Below, one piece after another: positions 48,690-57,202 of a stretch of DNA of 64,000 nt. A program made the translations under genes and the position numbers. The notes beneath the pieces were generated by a model. That model was not told the DNA's origin. It saw nothing but the letters and a program-made list of their open reading frames with translations, and made no database searches. The DNA is from CAWCXF01 sp963799455 (GTDB taxonomy: Bacteria; Pseudomonadota; Alphaproteobacteria; Rhodobacterales; Rhodobacteraceae): contig CAWCXF010000007.1 in the NCBI GenBank assembly GCA_963799455.1, forward strand, positions 1,677,514 through 1,741,513, read 5' to 3'. Within the stretch, counting starts at the first letter, position 1. The number at the start of each line of letters is the position of its first letter.

Positions 48690-49928
48690 TCAGGGCCCGG
48701 CGCGCGTGAGCAGGCAGGCGGGGAAGGCGCCGCCCGGCGGACGCCACAGGGCGGCGTAGGGCGCCCCGAACCCCAGGGCCGCGAAGCCCACGAGCACGCC
48801 GCCCCGCCAGGGGGCGGGCTTGGCCGCGAGCGCCGCGCGCGGGCCGCCGCCGCGCGCCCGAAGGCCCGCCGCCCGAAGGCCCGCCTCCCCCAAGGCGCGC
48901 ACCTCGCAGCCCTCGATCGCCGGGCCGTGAAGCCACCAGGCGCCGTCCCACGACGCGCCGACGGGCGAGGCGAGGCCGGCCACGGCGGCGGGCTCGCGGT
49001 GGATCAACAGATCGTCACCCGCGGCCCGGATCGCGCAGCCGTGCAGGGTCCGCGCGCGGCCCGCGAGCCCGGCGTCCAGGGCGCGCCCCAGCCCGGCCTC
49101 GCGCGGGCGGTGGGCGGCGCCCGAGACGCAGCGCAGCGCGCCCGCGACGATCCGCAGCCTGGTGTCGTGGTCGGCGCGCGCGAGGCCCTCGCGGTCGAGC
49201 CTCACCTCGCCGTCGGGCGCCGGCCGCACGAGGTCGCGCGCCGTCTCGAAGGCGAGCCGCTCCAGCGCGCCGCGGGCGCGGGCCATGCGCGCGGCGGTGG
49301 CCGCGAGGCGCGCGGGGTCGAGGCGAAGGGCTTCGATCGCGCGGCGCGCGCGGACCCGCTCGAAGCGCTCGTCGGCGTTCGAGGGGTCGTCGATCCAGCC
49401 GACGCCCTGGCCGTCGAGCCAGCCGCGCAGCACCTCGCGCGGGATGTCGAGGAGCGGGCGGAGAAACGGGGTGTTTCCCGGCCCGGCGCCACGGCCCGCC
49501 CCGAGCGCGCCCTCCTCCATCGCCGAGAGCCCCTCGACGCCCGACCCTCGCGCCAGCCGCATCACCAGCGTCTCGGCCTGGTCGTCAAGCGTGTGGCCGA
49601 GCAGCACGGCGCGCAGGCCCCGCGCCCGCGCCCAGCCGCCCAGGCCCTCGCGCCGTCCGTCCCGCGCGCGGGCCTGGAGGTTGCCGATGCCGTCCCAGCG
49701 CCAGCGCAGCACCGCGTGCGGCAGGCCGAGGGCGGCCGCCGCGCGGCCGACCGCCTCGGCCTCCGCGGCGCTCGCCTCGCGCAGCCCGTGATCGACGGTG
49801 ACGACGTGGACCTGCGTCCGTCCCCGCGCCCAGCGCGCGGCGAGGTGCATCAGCGCGGTCGAGTCGCTCCCGCCCGAGACCGCGACGCCCAGCCGCTGCG
49901 GACGCTGGCCGCGCAGGACGCGCTCCAT
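48690..49928 (-). CDS. tilS: tRNA(Ile)-lysidine synthase TilS
   Basis: A 412-residue ATP-pyrophosphatase that converts the wobble C34 of tRNA-Ile(CAU) to lysidine. The PP-loop is LGVAVSGGSDSTALMHLA; VVTVDHGLREASAAEAEAV, LLGHTLDDQAETLVMRLARG and PLLDIPREVLRGWL with GWIDDPSNADERFERVRARR are diagnostic. The C-terminal part is less conserved. ATG at 49928 is the only suitable start. ftsH lies downstream, as in many Rhodobacterales and other bacteria. Confidence 0.93.
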   Translation of the reverse strand: MERVLRGQRPQRLGVAVSGGSDSTALMHLAARWARGRTQVHVVTVDHGLREASAAEAEAVGRAAAALGLPHAVLRWRWDGIGNLQARARDGRREGLGGWARARGLRAVLLGHTLDDQAETLVMRLARGSGVEGLSAMEEGALGAGRGAGPGNTPFLRPLLDIPREVLRGWLDGQGVGWIDDPSNADERFERVRARRAIEALRLDPARLAATAARMARARGALERLAFETARDLVRPAPDGEVRLDREGLARADHDTRLRIVAGALRCVSGAAHRPREAGLGRALDAGLAGRARTLHGCAIRAAGDDLLIHREPAAVAGLASPVGASWDGAWWLHGPAIEGCEVRALGEAGLRAAGLRARGGGPRAALAAKPAPWRGGVLVGFAALGFGAPYAALWRPPGGAFPACLLTRAGP

Positions 49929-50248
49929 GGCCTCGGCGAAGCGGGTCGGCAGGTCGCGGGCGGCGTTCGGCGCCGCCGGCGCCCAGCCCTCGCCCGCCCG
50001 GCCCTCGTCCGCCCGATCCGAAGCGCCCGACGAGGTCGGGCGAGGGCGGTCGCCGGCGCGGGGGGGCGCCGGGCGATGGCGGCCGGGATCGATCGACGCG
50101 GCGCCGCTCGATGCGCTCCGGCCCGGAGCGGGCGCGCGGCCCTCGGCGGCCGGGCTCGCCCCCGCAGCGGGCGCGACGGATCCGTCCGACGCGGCGCCCC
50201 CGGGCCCCCCGGGCGCCCCGCGGGGCGCGCCCTGCGAGCGGACGCCGC
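49929..50248. other. Intergenic stretch between cpoB and tilS, no gene seen
   Basis: About 320 bases of very G+C-rich sequence (Ala/Arg/Gly/Pro frames only). The codons just upstream of the tilS ATG would read RDLPTRFAEA, resembling the N-terminus of other TilS proteins, but there is no in-frame start there. Nothing else found. Confidence 0.45.
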
Positions 50249-51070
50249 TCAGGGGCAGCTCAGCGCCGAGGCGTCGCGGACGGCCTCCGCGGCGGCCTCG
50301 CTCCCGGGGAAGCGCACCTGGACCTCGCCATAGGTGACGCAGGCCTCCTGGGATTGGTCGAGGTCGCGCAAGGCGCCCGCGAGCGCGAGCAGCGTCTCGG
50401 GCGCGCGCGCCCCGTTGGGGTCGCCCGAGAAGCCCGCGAGGTAGGCGCGCGCGGCGCCCGCGAGGTCGCCCTGGCTCCGAAGCGCCTCGCCGCGCCTGAG
50501 CTGCGCCTCGCCGGCCAGGGGGGAGCCGGGATAGGCCTCGGCGAAGGCGCCGAAGAGGCGCGCGGCCTCGGCGTGATCGCCCGCCTCCGAGGCCGCGGTG
50601 GCGCGGTCGAAATCGGCCTGCTCGGCCATCGCCAGCTCGGCGCCGCCCCCCTCGGGACGGGTGGCCGGCGCCGGGGCGGCGAGCGTCTCGCCTCCGAGCG
50701 GGGGCGCGGGCTCCAGAGCGCCCACGTCGCCGCCCTCGAGCTCGGTCAGGCGGAACTCGAGGTCGCCGAGCCGATTGGTGCCGTCCGAGACCACGCGGTC
50801 GACCCGCCCCGTGAGCGCCTCGGTCTGCGCGGTGAGGTCTTGCAGCGCGGCCTCGATCGCGTCGATCCGCGCGAGCGCGCTGTCGGGCAGCGTCACGTCG
50901 GCGCCCCCGGTGGTGGACAGCTCGCGCTTGAGCCGCCCCAGCTCGACGCCGAGCACCGTCAGCTGCTGGCGGATGTCGGCCAGCGTCGAGCCGCCCGCCG
51001 CGTCCTGCGCCGGCGCGGCCCAGGGCGCGCCGGACAGCGCGAGCGCCAGGGCGAGCGCGGCGCGGCGCAT
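50249..51070 (-). CDS. cpoB: Tol-Pal system coordinator CpoB (YbgF)
   Basis: A 273-residue periplasmic protein. Signal peptide 1-22 (LALALALSGAPWAAPAQ). An N-terminal coiled coil follows (about 30-110: STLADIRQQLTVLGVELGRL, ARIDAIEAALQDLTAQTEAL), then a Pro/Ala linker and a C-terminal TPR domain (FDRATAASEAGDHAEAARLF, AYPGSPLAGEAQLRRGEALR, RAYLAGFSGDPNGARAPETL). CpoB links outer-membrane constriction to PBP1B in E. coli. The ATG is 2 bp after the pal stop, so the genes are cotranscribed. Confidence 0.92.
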   Translation of the reverse strand: MRRAALALALALSGAPWAAPAQDAAGGSTLADIRQQLTVLGVELGRLKRELSTTGGADVTLPDSALARIDAIEAALQDLTAQTEALTGRVDRVVSDGTNRLGDLEFRLTELEGGDVGALEPAPPLGGETLAAPAPATRPEGGGAELAMAEQADFDRATAASEAGDHAEAARLFGAFAEAYPGSPLAGEAQLRRGEALRSQGDLAGAARAYLAGFSGDPNGARAPETLLALAGALRDLDQSQEACVTYGEVQVRFPGSEAAAEAVRDASALSCP

Positions 51071-51072
51071 CC

Positions 51073-51570
51073 TCAGACGCCCGCGCCCGTGGCCAGCACC
51101 GTGACGGCGCGGCGGTTGCGCGCGTAGCAGGCCTCCTCGGAGCAGACCTCGACCGGGCGCTCCTTGCCGTAGCTGACGGTGCGCAGGCGGCCGGGCGCCA
51201 TGCCCTGGCTCAGGAGGTATTCCTGCACGGCGTTGGCGCGGCGCGCGCCCAGAGCGAGGTTGTACTCGCGCGTGCCCTGCTCGTCGGCGTGGCCCTCGAT
51301 CACCGCCGAGTACTCGGGGTTGGACGCGAGCCAGCGCGCCTGTCCCGCCAGCGTCGCGCGCGCGGCGTCGTCGAGCGTGCTCTGATCGACCGCGAACAGC
51401 ACCCGGTCGCCGACGCTCTCGCGGAAGTAGGCGGGCGAGGCCGGGTCGGCGCCCGCCACCGGCGGCCCGGCCGGGAACCCCGCGCCCCCGGCCGCCAGGG
51501 GCGCGCCGCGTTCGGCGCAGGCCGACAGCGCCACGAGCGGGAGGGCCAGGAGGACGGCGTGGCGGATCAT
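51073..51570 (-). CDS. pal: Peptidoglycan-associated lipoprotein Pal
   Basis: A 165-residue OmpA-like lipoprotein. The signal peptide ends in a lipobox (LPLVALSACAERG), so Cys is lipidated. The peptidoglycan-binding domain reads VLFAVDQSTLDDAARATL, YSAVIEGHADEQGTREYNLA, LGARRANAVQEYLLSQGM and VSYGKERPVEVC with C-terminal NRRAVTVL. It tethers the outer membrane to peptidoglycan with TolB. The ATG at 51570 is chosen because an upstream in-frame ATG would put 13 Arg-rich residues before the lipoprotein signal. Confidence 0.95.
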   Translation of the reverse strand: MIRHAVLLALPLVALSACAERGAPLAAGGAGFPAGPPVAGADPASPAYFRESVGDRVLFAVDQSTLDDAARATLAGQARWLASNPEYSAVIEGHADEQGTREYNLALGARRANAVQEYLLSQGMAPGRLRTVSYGKERPVEVCSEEACYARNRRAVTVLATGAGV

Positions 51571-51633
51571 GCGGGGATTCCTGCGCTGGGGTCGGCGCGA
51601 GTGTAGCACGCCGCAGGGGGCGCGGGGAACAGA

Positions 51634-53106
51634 TCACGGCAGCAGGGGGGACCAGGCGGGGTCGGAGGCGGCGCCCGGCGTGGGCACGCGCTTGAGGTTG
51701 CGGCCCGTGACGTCCACGCTGTAGAGCGCGGGCTCGCCCTCGGCGCCGGCGCTCTGACGGGTGAACATGATCACCCGCCCCCCCGGCGCCCAACTCGGCC
51801 CCTCGTCGAGGAAGCTCGCCGTCAGCAGCCGCTCCTCGGAGCCGTCGGTGCGCATCACGCCGATGTGGAAGCGCCCTGCGTTCTGCTTGGTGAAGGCGAT
51901 GAGGTCGCCCCGCGGCGACCACACCGGCGTGCCGTAGCGCCCCTGCCCGTAGCTGATGCGCCTGGGCTCGCCGCCTTGGGCGGGCATCACGTAGAGCTGC
52001 GGCGTGCCCGAGCGGTCGCTCTCGAACACGATCTGGGCGCCGTCGGGCGAGAAGGAGGGCGCGGTCTCGATCGAGGGCGCCTCGGTGAGCCGGCGCCGCT
52101 CGCCGGTTTCGAGATCGGCCGTGAAGAGGTCGGTGTTGCCCCCCTGGGAAAGCGAGTAGGCCACCGTGCGCCCGTCGGGCGCGAAGCGCGGCGCGAAGCT
52201 CATCGTGCCGCTGTCGTCGCCGAGCGGCTGGCGCGTCACCGAGGCCACGTCCATCGCGTAGACCTCCGGCACCCCCGACTCGTAGGAGGTGTAGAGGATG
52301 CGGTCGCCCCTGGGCGAGAAGCGCGGCGCGAGCACGAGGGACGCGTCGTCGGTGAGGTATTGGACGTTCGCGCCGTCGTAGTCCATGATGGCGAGGCGCT
52401 TGCGGCGCGCGTCCTTCGGCCCCGCCTCGGAGACGAACACCACGCGGCTGTCGAAGTAGGGCGCCTCGCCCGTCAGCCGCGCGTAGACCTCGTCGGCCAC
52501 CTTGTGCGCGAGCCTGCGCCAGTCGGAGACCTGCCCGTCGAGCTGGAGCCCCTGGCCGAGCTCGCCCTCGGCGAACACGTCGTGGAACCGGAAGCGCACC
52601 GTGAGCGCGCCGCCCTCGCCGGTCGAGACCGCCCCCGTCAGCAGCGCCTGCGCGCCGACCGCCTTCCAGTCGCGGTAGACGACCGGCGCCGCGAAGGATG
52701 TGACGGGCGCGATGAACGCCTCGGCCGGGATGCGGCGGAAGAGGCCGGTGCCCGTGAGGTCGTCGGCGATCACCTGGGTGATCTGCGGCGCCAGCTCGGC
52801 CGCCTGCGGATCCTCGGCCACCAGCTCGGGGATGGCGATCGGCAGCGGCTCGATGACGCCTTCGGTGATCTCGATGCGCAAGGGGCCCGTCGGCGCCTGG
52901 GCGGGCGCGGGCGCCGCGAGCGCCGCCAGCGCCGCGGCGAGGCAGCAGGCGAGGGCCGCGCGCGGCGGCGCCGGCGCGAGGCGGCGGGCTGCGGCCGGGC
53001 GAAGGGCCGAAGGCGCCGCGACGGCGGCGAGGACGGCGGCGAGGACGGCGGGCGCGGCCGGGGCCGGGAGGGCCGCGCCGCGGGCGGCGGTGTCGGTGGG
53101 CGTCAT
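51634..53106 (-). CDS. tolB: Tol-Pal system beta-propeller protein TolB
   Basis: A 490-residue periplasmic protein. An N-terminal domain (LRIEITEGVIEPLPIAIP, VIADDLTGTGLFRRIPAEAF) precedes six propeller repeats such as LAPRFSPRGDRILYTSYESG, FAPRFAPDGRTVAYSLSQGG and TAPSFSPDGAQIVFESDRSG. It works with Pal at the outer membrane. The start overlaps the tolA stop (ATGA). The leader is unusually long (about 70 residues, Ala/Pro-rich) before a hydrophobic segment ACCLAAALAALAAPAPAQA, so a later start cannot be excluded. Confidence 0.94.
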   Translation of the reverse strand: MTPTDTAARGAALPAPAAPAVLAAVLAAVAAPSALRPAAARRLAPAPPRAALACCLAAALAALAAPAPAQAPTGPLRIEITEGVIEPLPIAIPELVAEDPQAAELAPQITQVIADDLTGTGLFRRIPAEAFIAPVTSFAAPVVYRDWKAVGAQALLTGAVSTGEGGALTVRFRFHDVFAEGELGQGLQLDGQVSDWRRLAHKVADEVYARLTGEAPYFDSRVVFVSEAGPKDARRKRLAIMDYDGANVQYLTDDASLVLAPRFSPRGDRILYTSYESGVPEVYAMDVASVTRQPLGDDSGTMSFAPRFAPDGRTVAYSLSQGGNTDLFTADLETGERRRLTEAPSIETAPSFSPDGAQIVFESDRSGTPQLYVMPAQGGEPRRISYGQGRYGTPVWSPRGDLIAFTKQNAGRFHIGVMRTDGSEERLLTASFLDEGPSWAPGGRVIMFTRQSAGAEGEPALYSVDVTGRNLKRVPTPGAASDPAWSPLLP

Positions 53107-54869
53107 CGGATTCGCATCCCCTCGGGGTTGAATGTCAGCTCGACCGCGCGCCACTGGTCGTACTTCTCGGGCGGCAGGTCGTAGCCCTCGCGCTGGCAGC
53201 GCAGGACGGCGCGGCGCGCCGCGCCGAAGGCGGTGTCCTGCGCGGCCTGCGACCCGCCGGTGGCGTCGAGCAGGCGCACGTCGCCCTCGACCCGGCCCTC
53301 GCGGTCGAGCGCGAAGGCCACGGTGACGGTCGCGCGCGCCGCGTCCGAGCCCGGATCGACCACCCAGCAGTTCGAGACCGCGACCCGGAAGCCCTCTCGC
53401 TCGGCGCCGGTCAGCGGCGGCCCGGCGGACGCCGCGGTCTCGGCTGCGGTCTCGGCTGCGGGCGCGGCGGGGGGCTGGGGCGCGGGGACGGCCTGCGGCT
53501 CGGGCTCGGGCTCGGTCGCGGGCGCGGGGGCTCCGCCCAGCGCCTGGGCCAGCGCGTCGTCGATGGCCGCATCGAGCCCGGCCGAGTCGGCCTCGCTGGT
53601 GCGGGCGGGCGTTCGGGGGACGGCCGGCGCCTCGGGCGCCTCTGGCGCGGCCGCCGTGACGGGCTCGGGGTCGGGCTCGGGGTCGGGCTCGGGCCGCGGC
53701 GCGGGGCGGGGGGAGGTCGAGGGCGCCAGCGCGTCCGCGGGCGGGGCGGCCACGGGGGGCGTCGGCGCCTCCTCGGGCGGCAGCGCCTCGCTGGCGAGCA
53801 CGGTCCCGGCCTCCTCGGGCGCCGCCTCGGGCGCCTCCTCGCGCGCGACCTCGCCCTCGGGGTCGGGCAGGGCCGCGGGGCGGGCGACCTCGTCGGGCGC
53901 GACCTCGGGGGGGGGCGGCGCGGCGGGCGTGGGCGCCACGCGCTCGGCCGGCAAGGGCGGCGCGGCGGGCGGCGGCATGGCGGGCTCGGGCTCGGGCGCG
54001 GCCTGCGGCTCGGGCGCGTCGGGCAGCGGCGGGGCGGGCGGTTCGAGCGCCGCCTGCGCCTCGGGCGCGGCGTCCGGCGTGTCGGCGGTCGGGGCTGCGG
54101 GCGGGGGCTCGGGCGCCTCGGCCTCGGGCTCGGGCACGGCTTGGGGCTCGGGCACGGCTTGGGGCTCGGGCGCGGCCTGCGGCACGGGCGGCGGCACGGC
54201 CTCCTGCTGGGGCAGCGCGGCGGGCCGAAGCGGCGCCGGCGCGGCCTCGGGGGCGTCCGCCGCCAGCGCCTCCAGCGCGGCCAGCTCGGAGGCCGACACC
54301 ACCTCGACCGTCATCGCGGGCGGGATCTCGAACGAGCGGTCGCGCGCCAGCACGCCGCCCAGGAGGGCCCAGCCGATCAGGAGCGCGTGGGCGCCGGCCG
54401 AGATCGCCAGCGCGGGGTCGATCCGCCCCCCCCCGATGCGCCCGCCGAGCCCGTCCCCGAGCCCGCCCCCGAGCCCGCCCACCGAGAGGCGCCCGCCGGC
54501 GCCCCGGCGCCACCCCGCCATCGGCCGCGCCGTGCGCGACGATCGCAGCCGCGCGATGGCCGAGGCCGCGCCGCCGGGGCCATCGCGCGCCGTCGCGCCC
54601 CGCCCGAGAGCCGGGCCGGCGCCGCCCAGCGCGCCGCCGGCCCGGCGCAGCAGCGCCCAGGCGCCGCCCGACCCCTCCTCGCCGCCGGCCGGCCGCGGGG
54701 GGCGGGCCAGGATGGCGCCTCCCGCGCCGCCCGCCCGGACGCCGCCGCCCTCCGAGGACGGGTCCGCGCCGTCGCGCTCGGGTCCGCGCCCGCGCTCGGG
54801 TCCGCGCCAGGGCGCGAGCCGGCGCGCCGCGGCCAGCCAGCGCGCGGCGACCTCACCCCCCGGGGGCAT
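53103..54869 (-). CDS. tolA: Cell-envelope protein TolA with Ala/Pro-rich linker
   Basis: A 588-residue reading with one membrane helix (ALAISAGAHALLIGWALLGGVLA), a long Ala/Pro/Glu-rich linker (about 200-480) that spans the periplasm, and a C-terminal TonB-like domain (REGFRVAVSNCWVVDPGSDA, ARATVTVAFALDREGRVEGD). It transmits TolQR energy to the outer membrane. ATG at 54869 overlaps the tolR end, but about 150 Arg/Gly-rich residues then precede the helix. The later ATG at 54521 (MAGWRRGAGG) gives a more usual N-terminus and is a realistic alternative. Confidence 0.85.
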   Translation of the reverse strand: MPPGGEVAARWLAAARRLAPWRGPERGRGPERDGADPSSEGGGVRAGGAGGAILARPPRPAGGEEGSGGAWALLRRAGGALGGAGPALGRGATARDGPGGAASAIARLRSSRTARPMAGWRRGAGGRLSVGGLGGGLGDGLGGRIGGGRIDPALAISAGAHALLIGWALLGGVLARDRSFEIPPAMTVEVVSASELAALEALAADAPEAAPAPLRPAALPQQEAVPPPVPQAAPEPQAVPEPQAVPEPEAEAPEPPPAAPTADTPDAAPEAQAALEPPAPPLPDAPEPQAAPEPEPAMPPPAAPPLPAERVAPTPAAPPPPEVAPDEVARPAALPDPEGEVAREEAPEAAPEEAGTVLASEALPPEEAPTPPVAAPPADALAPSTSPRPAPRPEPDPEPDPEPVTAAAPEAPEAPAVPRTPARTSEADSAGLDAAIDDALAQALGGAPAPATEPEPEPQAVPAPQPPAAPAAETAAETAASAGPPLTGAEREGFRVAVSNCWVVDPGSDAARATVTVAFALDREGRVEGDVRLLDATGGSQAAQDTAFGAARRAVLRCQREGYDLPPEKYDQWRAVELTFNPEGMRIR

Positions 54870-55320
54870 CGAAGTCCGGCCCGCCGGTGTCGGTGACGAG
54901 CCCGATGTCGCCGAAGCCGGCCGCGTTGAGCGCGCCCATCACCTGAACCACGCGCTCGTAGGGCACGGCGCCGTCGGCGCGCAGGTAGACGCGGTCGGAC
55001 TCGCGCTCGCCCGCGATCGCGCGCAGGCGCGGGATCAGCGCGCCCTCCTCGATCGCGGTCTCCTGGATCGCCAGCGCGCCCTGGGCCGTCACCGTGATCG
55101 TCAGCGGCTCCTCCTGGGAGGCGGTGAGCGCCGTGGCGGCGGTGCGCGGCAGCTCCACCGGCACGCCCACGGTCAGCAGGGGGGCGGCGACCATGAAGAC
55201 GATCAGCAGCACCAGCATCACGTCCACGAAGGGCGTGACGTTGATCTCCGCCATCGGCCGTGCGCGGCGGCGGCGGCGGCGCCCGCCGCGGGCCTCGCGC
55301 GCGAGGATGCCGCCGGCCAT
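54853..55320 (-). CDS. tolR: Tol-Pal system proton-channel component TolR
   Basis: A 155-residue ExbD/TolR protein. The single N-terminal helix carries the essential Asp: AEINVTPFVDVMLVLLIVFMVAAPLL. The periplasmic domain includes LTITVTAQGALAIQETAIEE, DRVYLRADGAVPYERVVQVM and a C-terminal IGLVTDTGG. With TolQ it forms the proton-driven motor. An Arg-rich stretch (GGRRRRRRARPMAEIN) precedes the helix, so MAEIN may be an alternative start. It begins one base from the tolQ stop. Confidence 0.95.
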   Translation of the reverse strand: MAGGILAREARGGRRRRRRARPMAEINVTPFVDVMLVLLIVFMVAAPLLTVGVPVELPRTAATALTASQEEPLTITVTAQGALAIQETAIEEGALIPRLRAIAGERESDRVYLRADGAVPYERVVQVMGALNAAGFGDIGLVTDTGGPDFDAPGG

Positions 55321-55321
55321 C

Positions 55322-55984
55322 TCAGGCGTCCAGCTGGCGCGACAGGATGGTGGCGAACTCGTCGGCGAAGGCCTCGTGGCCGGCGGTGAGCTTCTCGGCG
55401 TCGGCCGAGAGCTTGTTGTAGGCCACGACGGCCGGGATCGCGGCCAGCAGACCGAGCCCGGTGGCCATCAGCGCCTCGGCGATGCCGGGCGCCACCACGG
55501 CGATGTTGGTGTCCTGCGCCTCGGCGATCTCGACGAAGGCGTTCATGATGCCCCAGACGGTGCCGAAGAGGCCGACGAAGGGCGCGGTGGCGCCGACGGT
55601 GGCGAGGAACCCCAGCCCCGAGGTCAGCCGGTCGGCCTCCTTGGCGACGGCCACGTCCATCGAGCGGTCGATGCGCGCGACCGCGCCGGGGATCAGCCCG
55701 CCGTCGTCGCGGTGCGAGCGGCGCCACTCCGTCATGCCGGCGGCAAAGATCGCCTCGGGCGCGCCCTCGGGGTCGCCCAGCCCGTCGTAGAGGTCGTCGA
55801 GCGGCTCGCCCGACCAGAAGGCCGCGTCGAAGGCGTCGCCGCGCGCGCGGGCCCGGCGGTAGGCGAGGGCCTTGCGGATGATGATCGCCCAGGACCAGAT
55901 CGAGGCCGCGATCAGCAGGATCACCACCAGCTTCACGGTCAGCGTGGCGCGCGCGAAGAGCGCCCACAGCGTGTAGTCGTCCAT
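55322..55984 (-). CDS. tolQ: Tol-Pal system proton-channel component TolQ
   Basis: A 220-residue MotA/TolQ/ExbB protein with three helices: FARATLTVKLVVILLIAASIWSWAII, then SGLGFLATVGATAPFVGLFGTVWGIMNAF and VVAPGIAEALMATGLGLLAAIPAVVAYNKL. The GTVWGIMNAF and A-P-F-VGLFGTV segments are signatures of the stator family. It pairs with TolR to harvest the proton gradient. First of the tolQRAB-pal-cpoB run, 91 bp after ybgC. Confidence 0.95.
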   Translation of the reverse strand: MDDYTLWALFARATLTVKLVVILLIAASIWSWAIIIRKALAYRRARARGDAFDAAFWSGEPLDDLYDGLGDPEGAPEAIFAAGMTEWRRSHRDDGGLIPGAVARIDRSMDVAVAKEADRLTSGLGFLATVGATAPFVGLFGTVWGIMNAFVEIAEAQDTNIAVVAPGIAEALMATGLGLLAAIPAVVAYNKLSADAEKLTAGHEAFADEFATILSRQLDA

Positions 55985-56075
55985 GCCCTGCCCCAAGGTC
56001 CGCCGCCCGGCGCTGCGGCCGGTGCTGGGGCGCGACGTTAGACCACCGAGGCGGCGAGATCCACGGGCCCGGCGC

Positions 56076-56564
56076 TCACGGATCCGCGTCGAGCGCCGCG
56101 CGCAGGGCCGCCACCAGCCCGGGCGGCAGGCGCGTCGCGCGCCCTGACGGGCCGGTGGCGACGATCGTGACGCGCGCCTCGAAGAGCGTGGCGCCGCCGC
56201 GCGCCACGGCCTGGCGCAGCGCGGCGCGGGCGCCCGAGACGGCCAAGGGGGTCGTCTCCACATCGAGGAGGTCGTCGAAGCGCGCGGGCGCGAGCCAGCG
56301 CGCGTCCATCGAGGCCACGGCGAAGGCCAGGCCCCGCTCGCCGCGCAGCCGCCCCTGGTCGATGCCCATCGCGCGCAGCCACTCCGAGCGGCCGCGCTCG
56401 GCGAAGCGCAGGTAGTTCGCATGATAGACGACGCCGGCGAGGTCGGTGTCCTCGTAGTAGACCCGCACGGGCAGGCGGTGCGCGGCGGCCCGGGCGCGGC
56501 TTCCGCTCCGGCTCGCCTCCGTGTCCCGGCCCGCTCCGGCGTCTCGGCCCGCGTCCGGGATCAC
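56076..56564 (-). CDS. ybgC: Tol-Pal system-associated acyl-CoA thioesterase YbgC
   Basis: A 162-residue hot-dog fold protein. YYEDTDLAGVVYHANYLRF carries the catalytic Asp motif of the 4-hydroxybenzoyl-CoA thioesterase family, followed by ERGRSEWLRAMG and RWLAPARFDDLLDVETTPL. It probably hydrolyses short or acyl-carrier thioesters linked to phospholipid metabolism at the envelope. The GTG start at 56564 overlaps the stop of the upstream gene (GTGA). The first 24 residues (Asp/Ala/Gly/Arg-rich) are unusual, so a later start is possible. Confidence 0.92.
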   Translation of the reverse strand: MIPDAGRDAGAGRDTEASRSGSRARAAAHRLPVRVYYEDTDLAGVVYHANYLRFAERGRSEWLRAMGIDQGRLRGERGLAFAVASMDARWLAPARFDDLLDVETTPLAVSGARAALRQAVARGGATLFEARVTIVATGPSGRATRLPPGLVAALRAALDADP

Positions 56565-57202
56565 GACGGTCGGCCGATCCGCGCCGCCAGGCGCAGCGCG
56601 TGGGCGGGATCGCGCGCATGGGCCGGCAGGACGGGGTCGTAGGCGGCGCGGATCACGTCGCCGATCTCGGGGCGCAGGACGGCGCCGCGGCCGGGCGCGG
56701 CGAGGAGCGGCGAGCGGTCGGCGAAGGCCGCGTCCGACCACAGCAGGATGGTCTGGACGGCCTGGCTCAGCGCGAGCGTCTCGGCGGGGACGGCGCTCAG
56801 GTGCTCGTCCATCCGCAGGAGCACGAAGGCCGCGCGGATCGCGCCCGCCTCGTCGAAGCGGAACACGCGATACTGGTTGGCCTGAGCCGCCTCCAGCCTC
56901 GCAAGCAGCGGTCCGAGCCCCTCGATCAGCCGGTCGAGGCCCGGCACCTCGGAGAGCTCGGACCACTCTCGCACGAAGAACGTCATGAGGTTGGCGCCGA
57001 GCTCGGGGTCCGTCTCGGCGGTGCCGATCCCGGCGAGGAGCGCCGTGGCCTCGATCGCGCCCTTGATGAACGGCAGGCTCTCGTCCTCGACGCCGAAGGC
57101 CACCGGCGCGATCGGCCGGCCCCAGCGGGCGAAGACGAAGGCGCCGTCGGCGCGGGTGAAGAGCGCGCGGACGGCCTCCGCGTCGGGCGGGGCGTCAGCC
57201 AC
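56561..57202 (-). CDS. Uncharacterised protein in the ruvB-ybgC interval (213 aa)
   Basis: A 213-residue predicted soluble protein. Sequence points: ALFTRADGAFVFARWGRPIA, FGVEDESLPFIKGAIEATAL, LGANLMTFFVREWSELSEVP, FRFDEAGAIRAAFVLLRMDE and LSQAVQTILLWSDAAFADRS. The motifs FARWGRPIAPV and FFVREW suggest a conserved fold, but I do not recognise a named family. The GTG at 57202 overlaps the stop of the Ivy-like gene, and its own stop overlaps ybgC (GTGA). Its place in the envelope operon implies an envelope or housekeeping role. Confidence 0.8.
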   Translation of the reverse strand: MADAPPDAEAVRALFTRADGAFVFARWGRPIAPVAFGVEDESLPFIKGAIEATALLAGIGTAETDPELGANLMTFFVREWSELSEVPGLDRLIEGLGPLLARLEAAQANQYRVFRFDEAGAIRAAFVLLRMDEHLSAVPAETLALSQAVQTILLWSDAAFADRSPLLAAPGRGAVLRPEIGDVIRAAYDPVLPAHARDPAHALRLAARIGRPS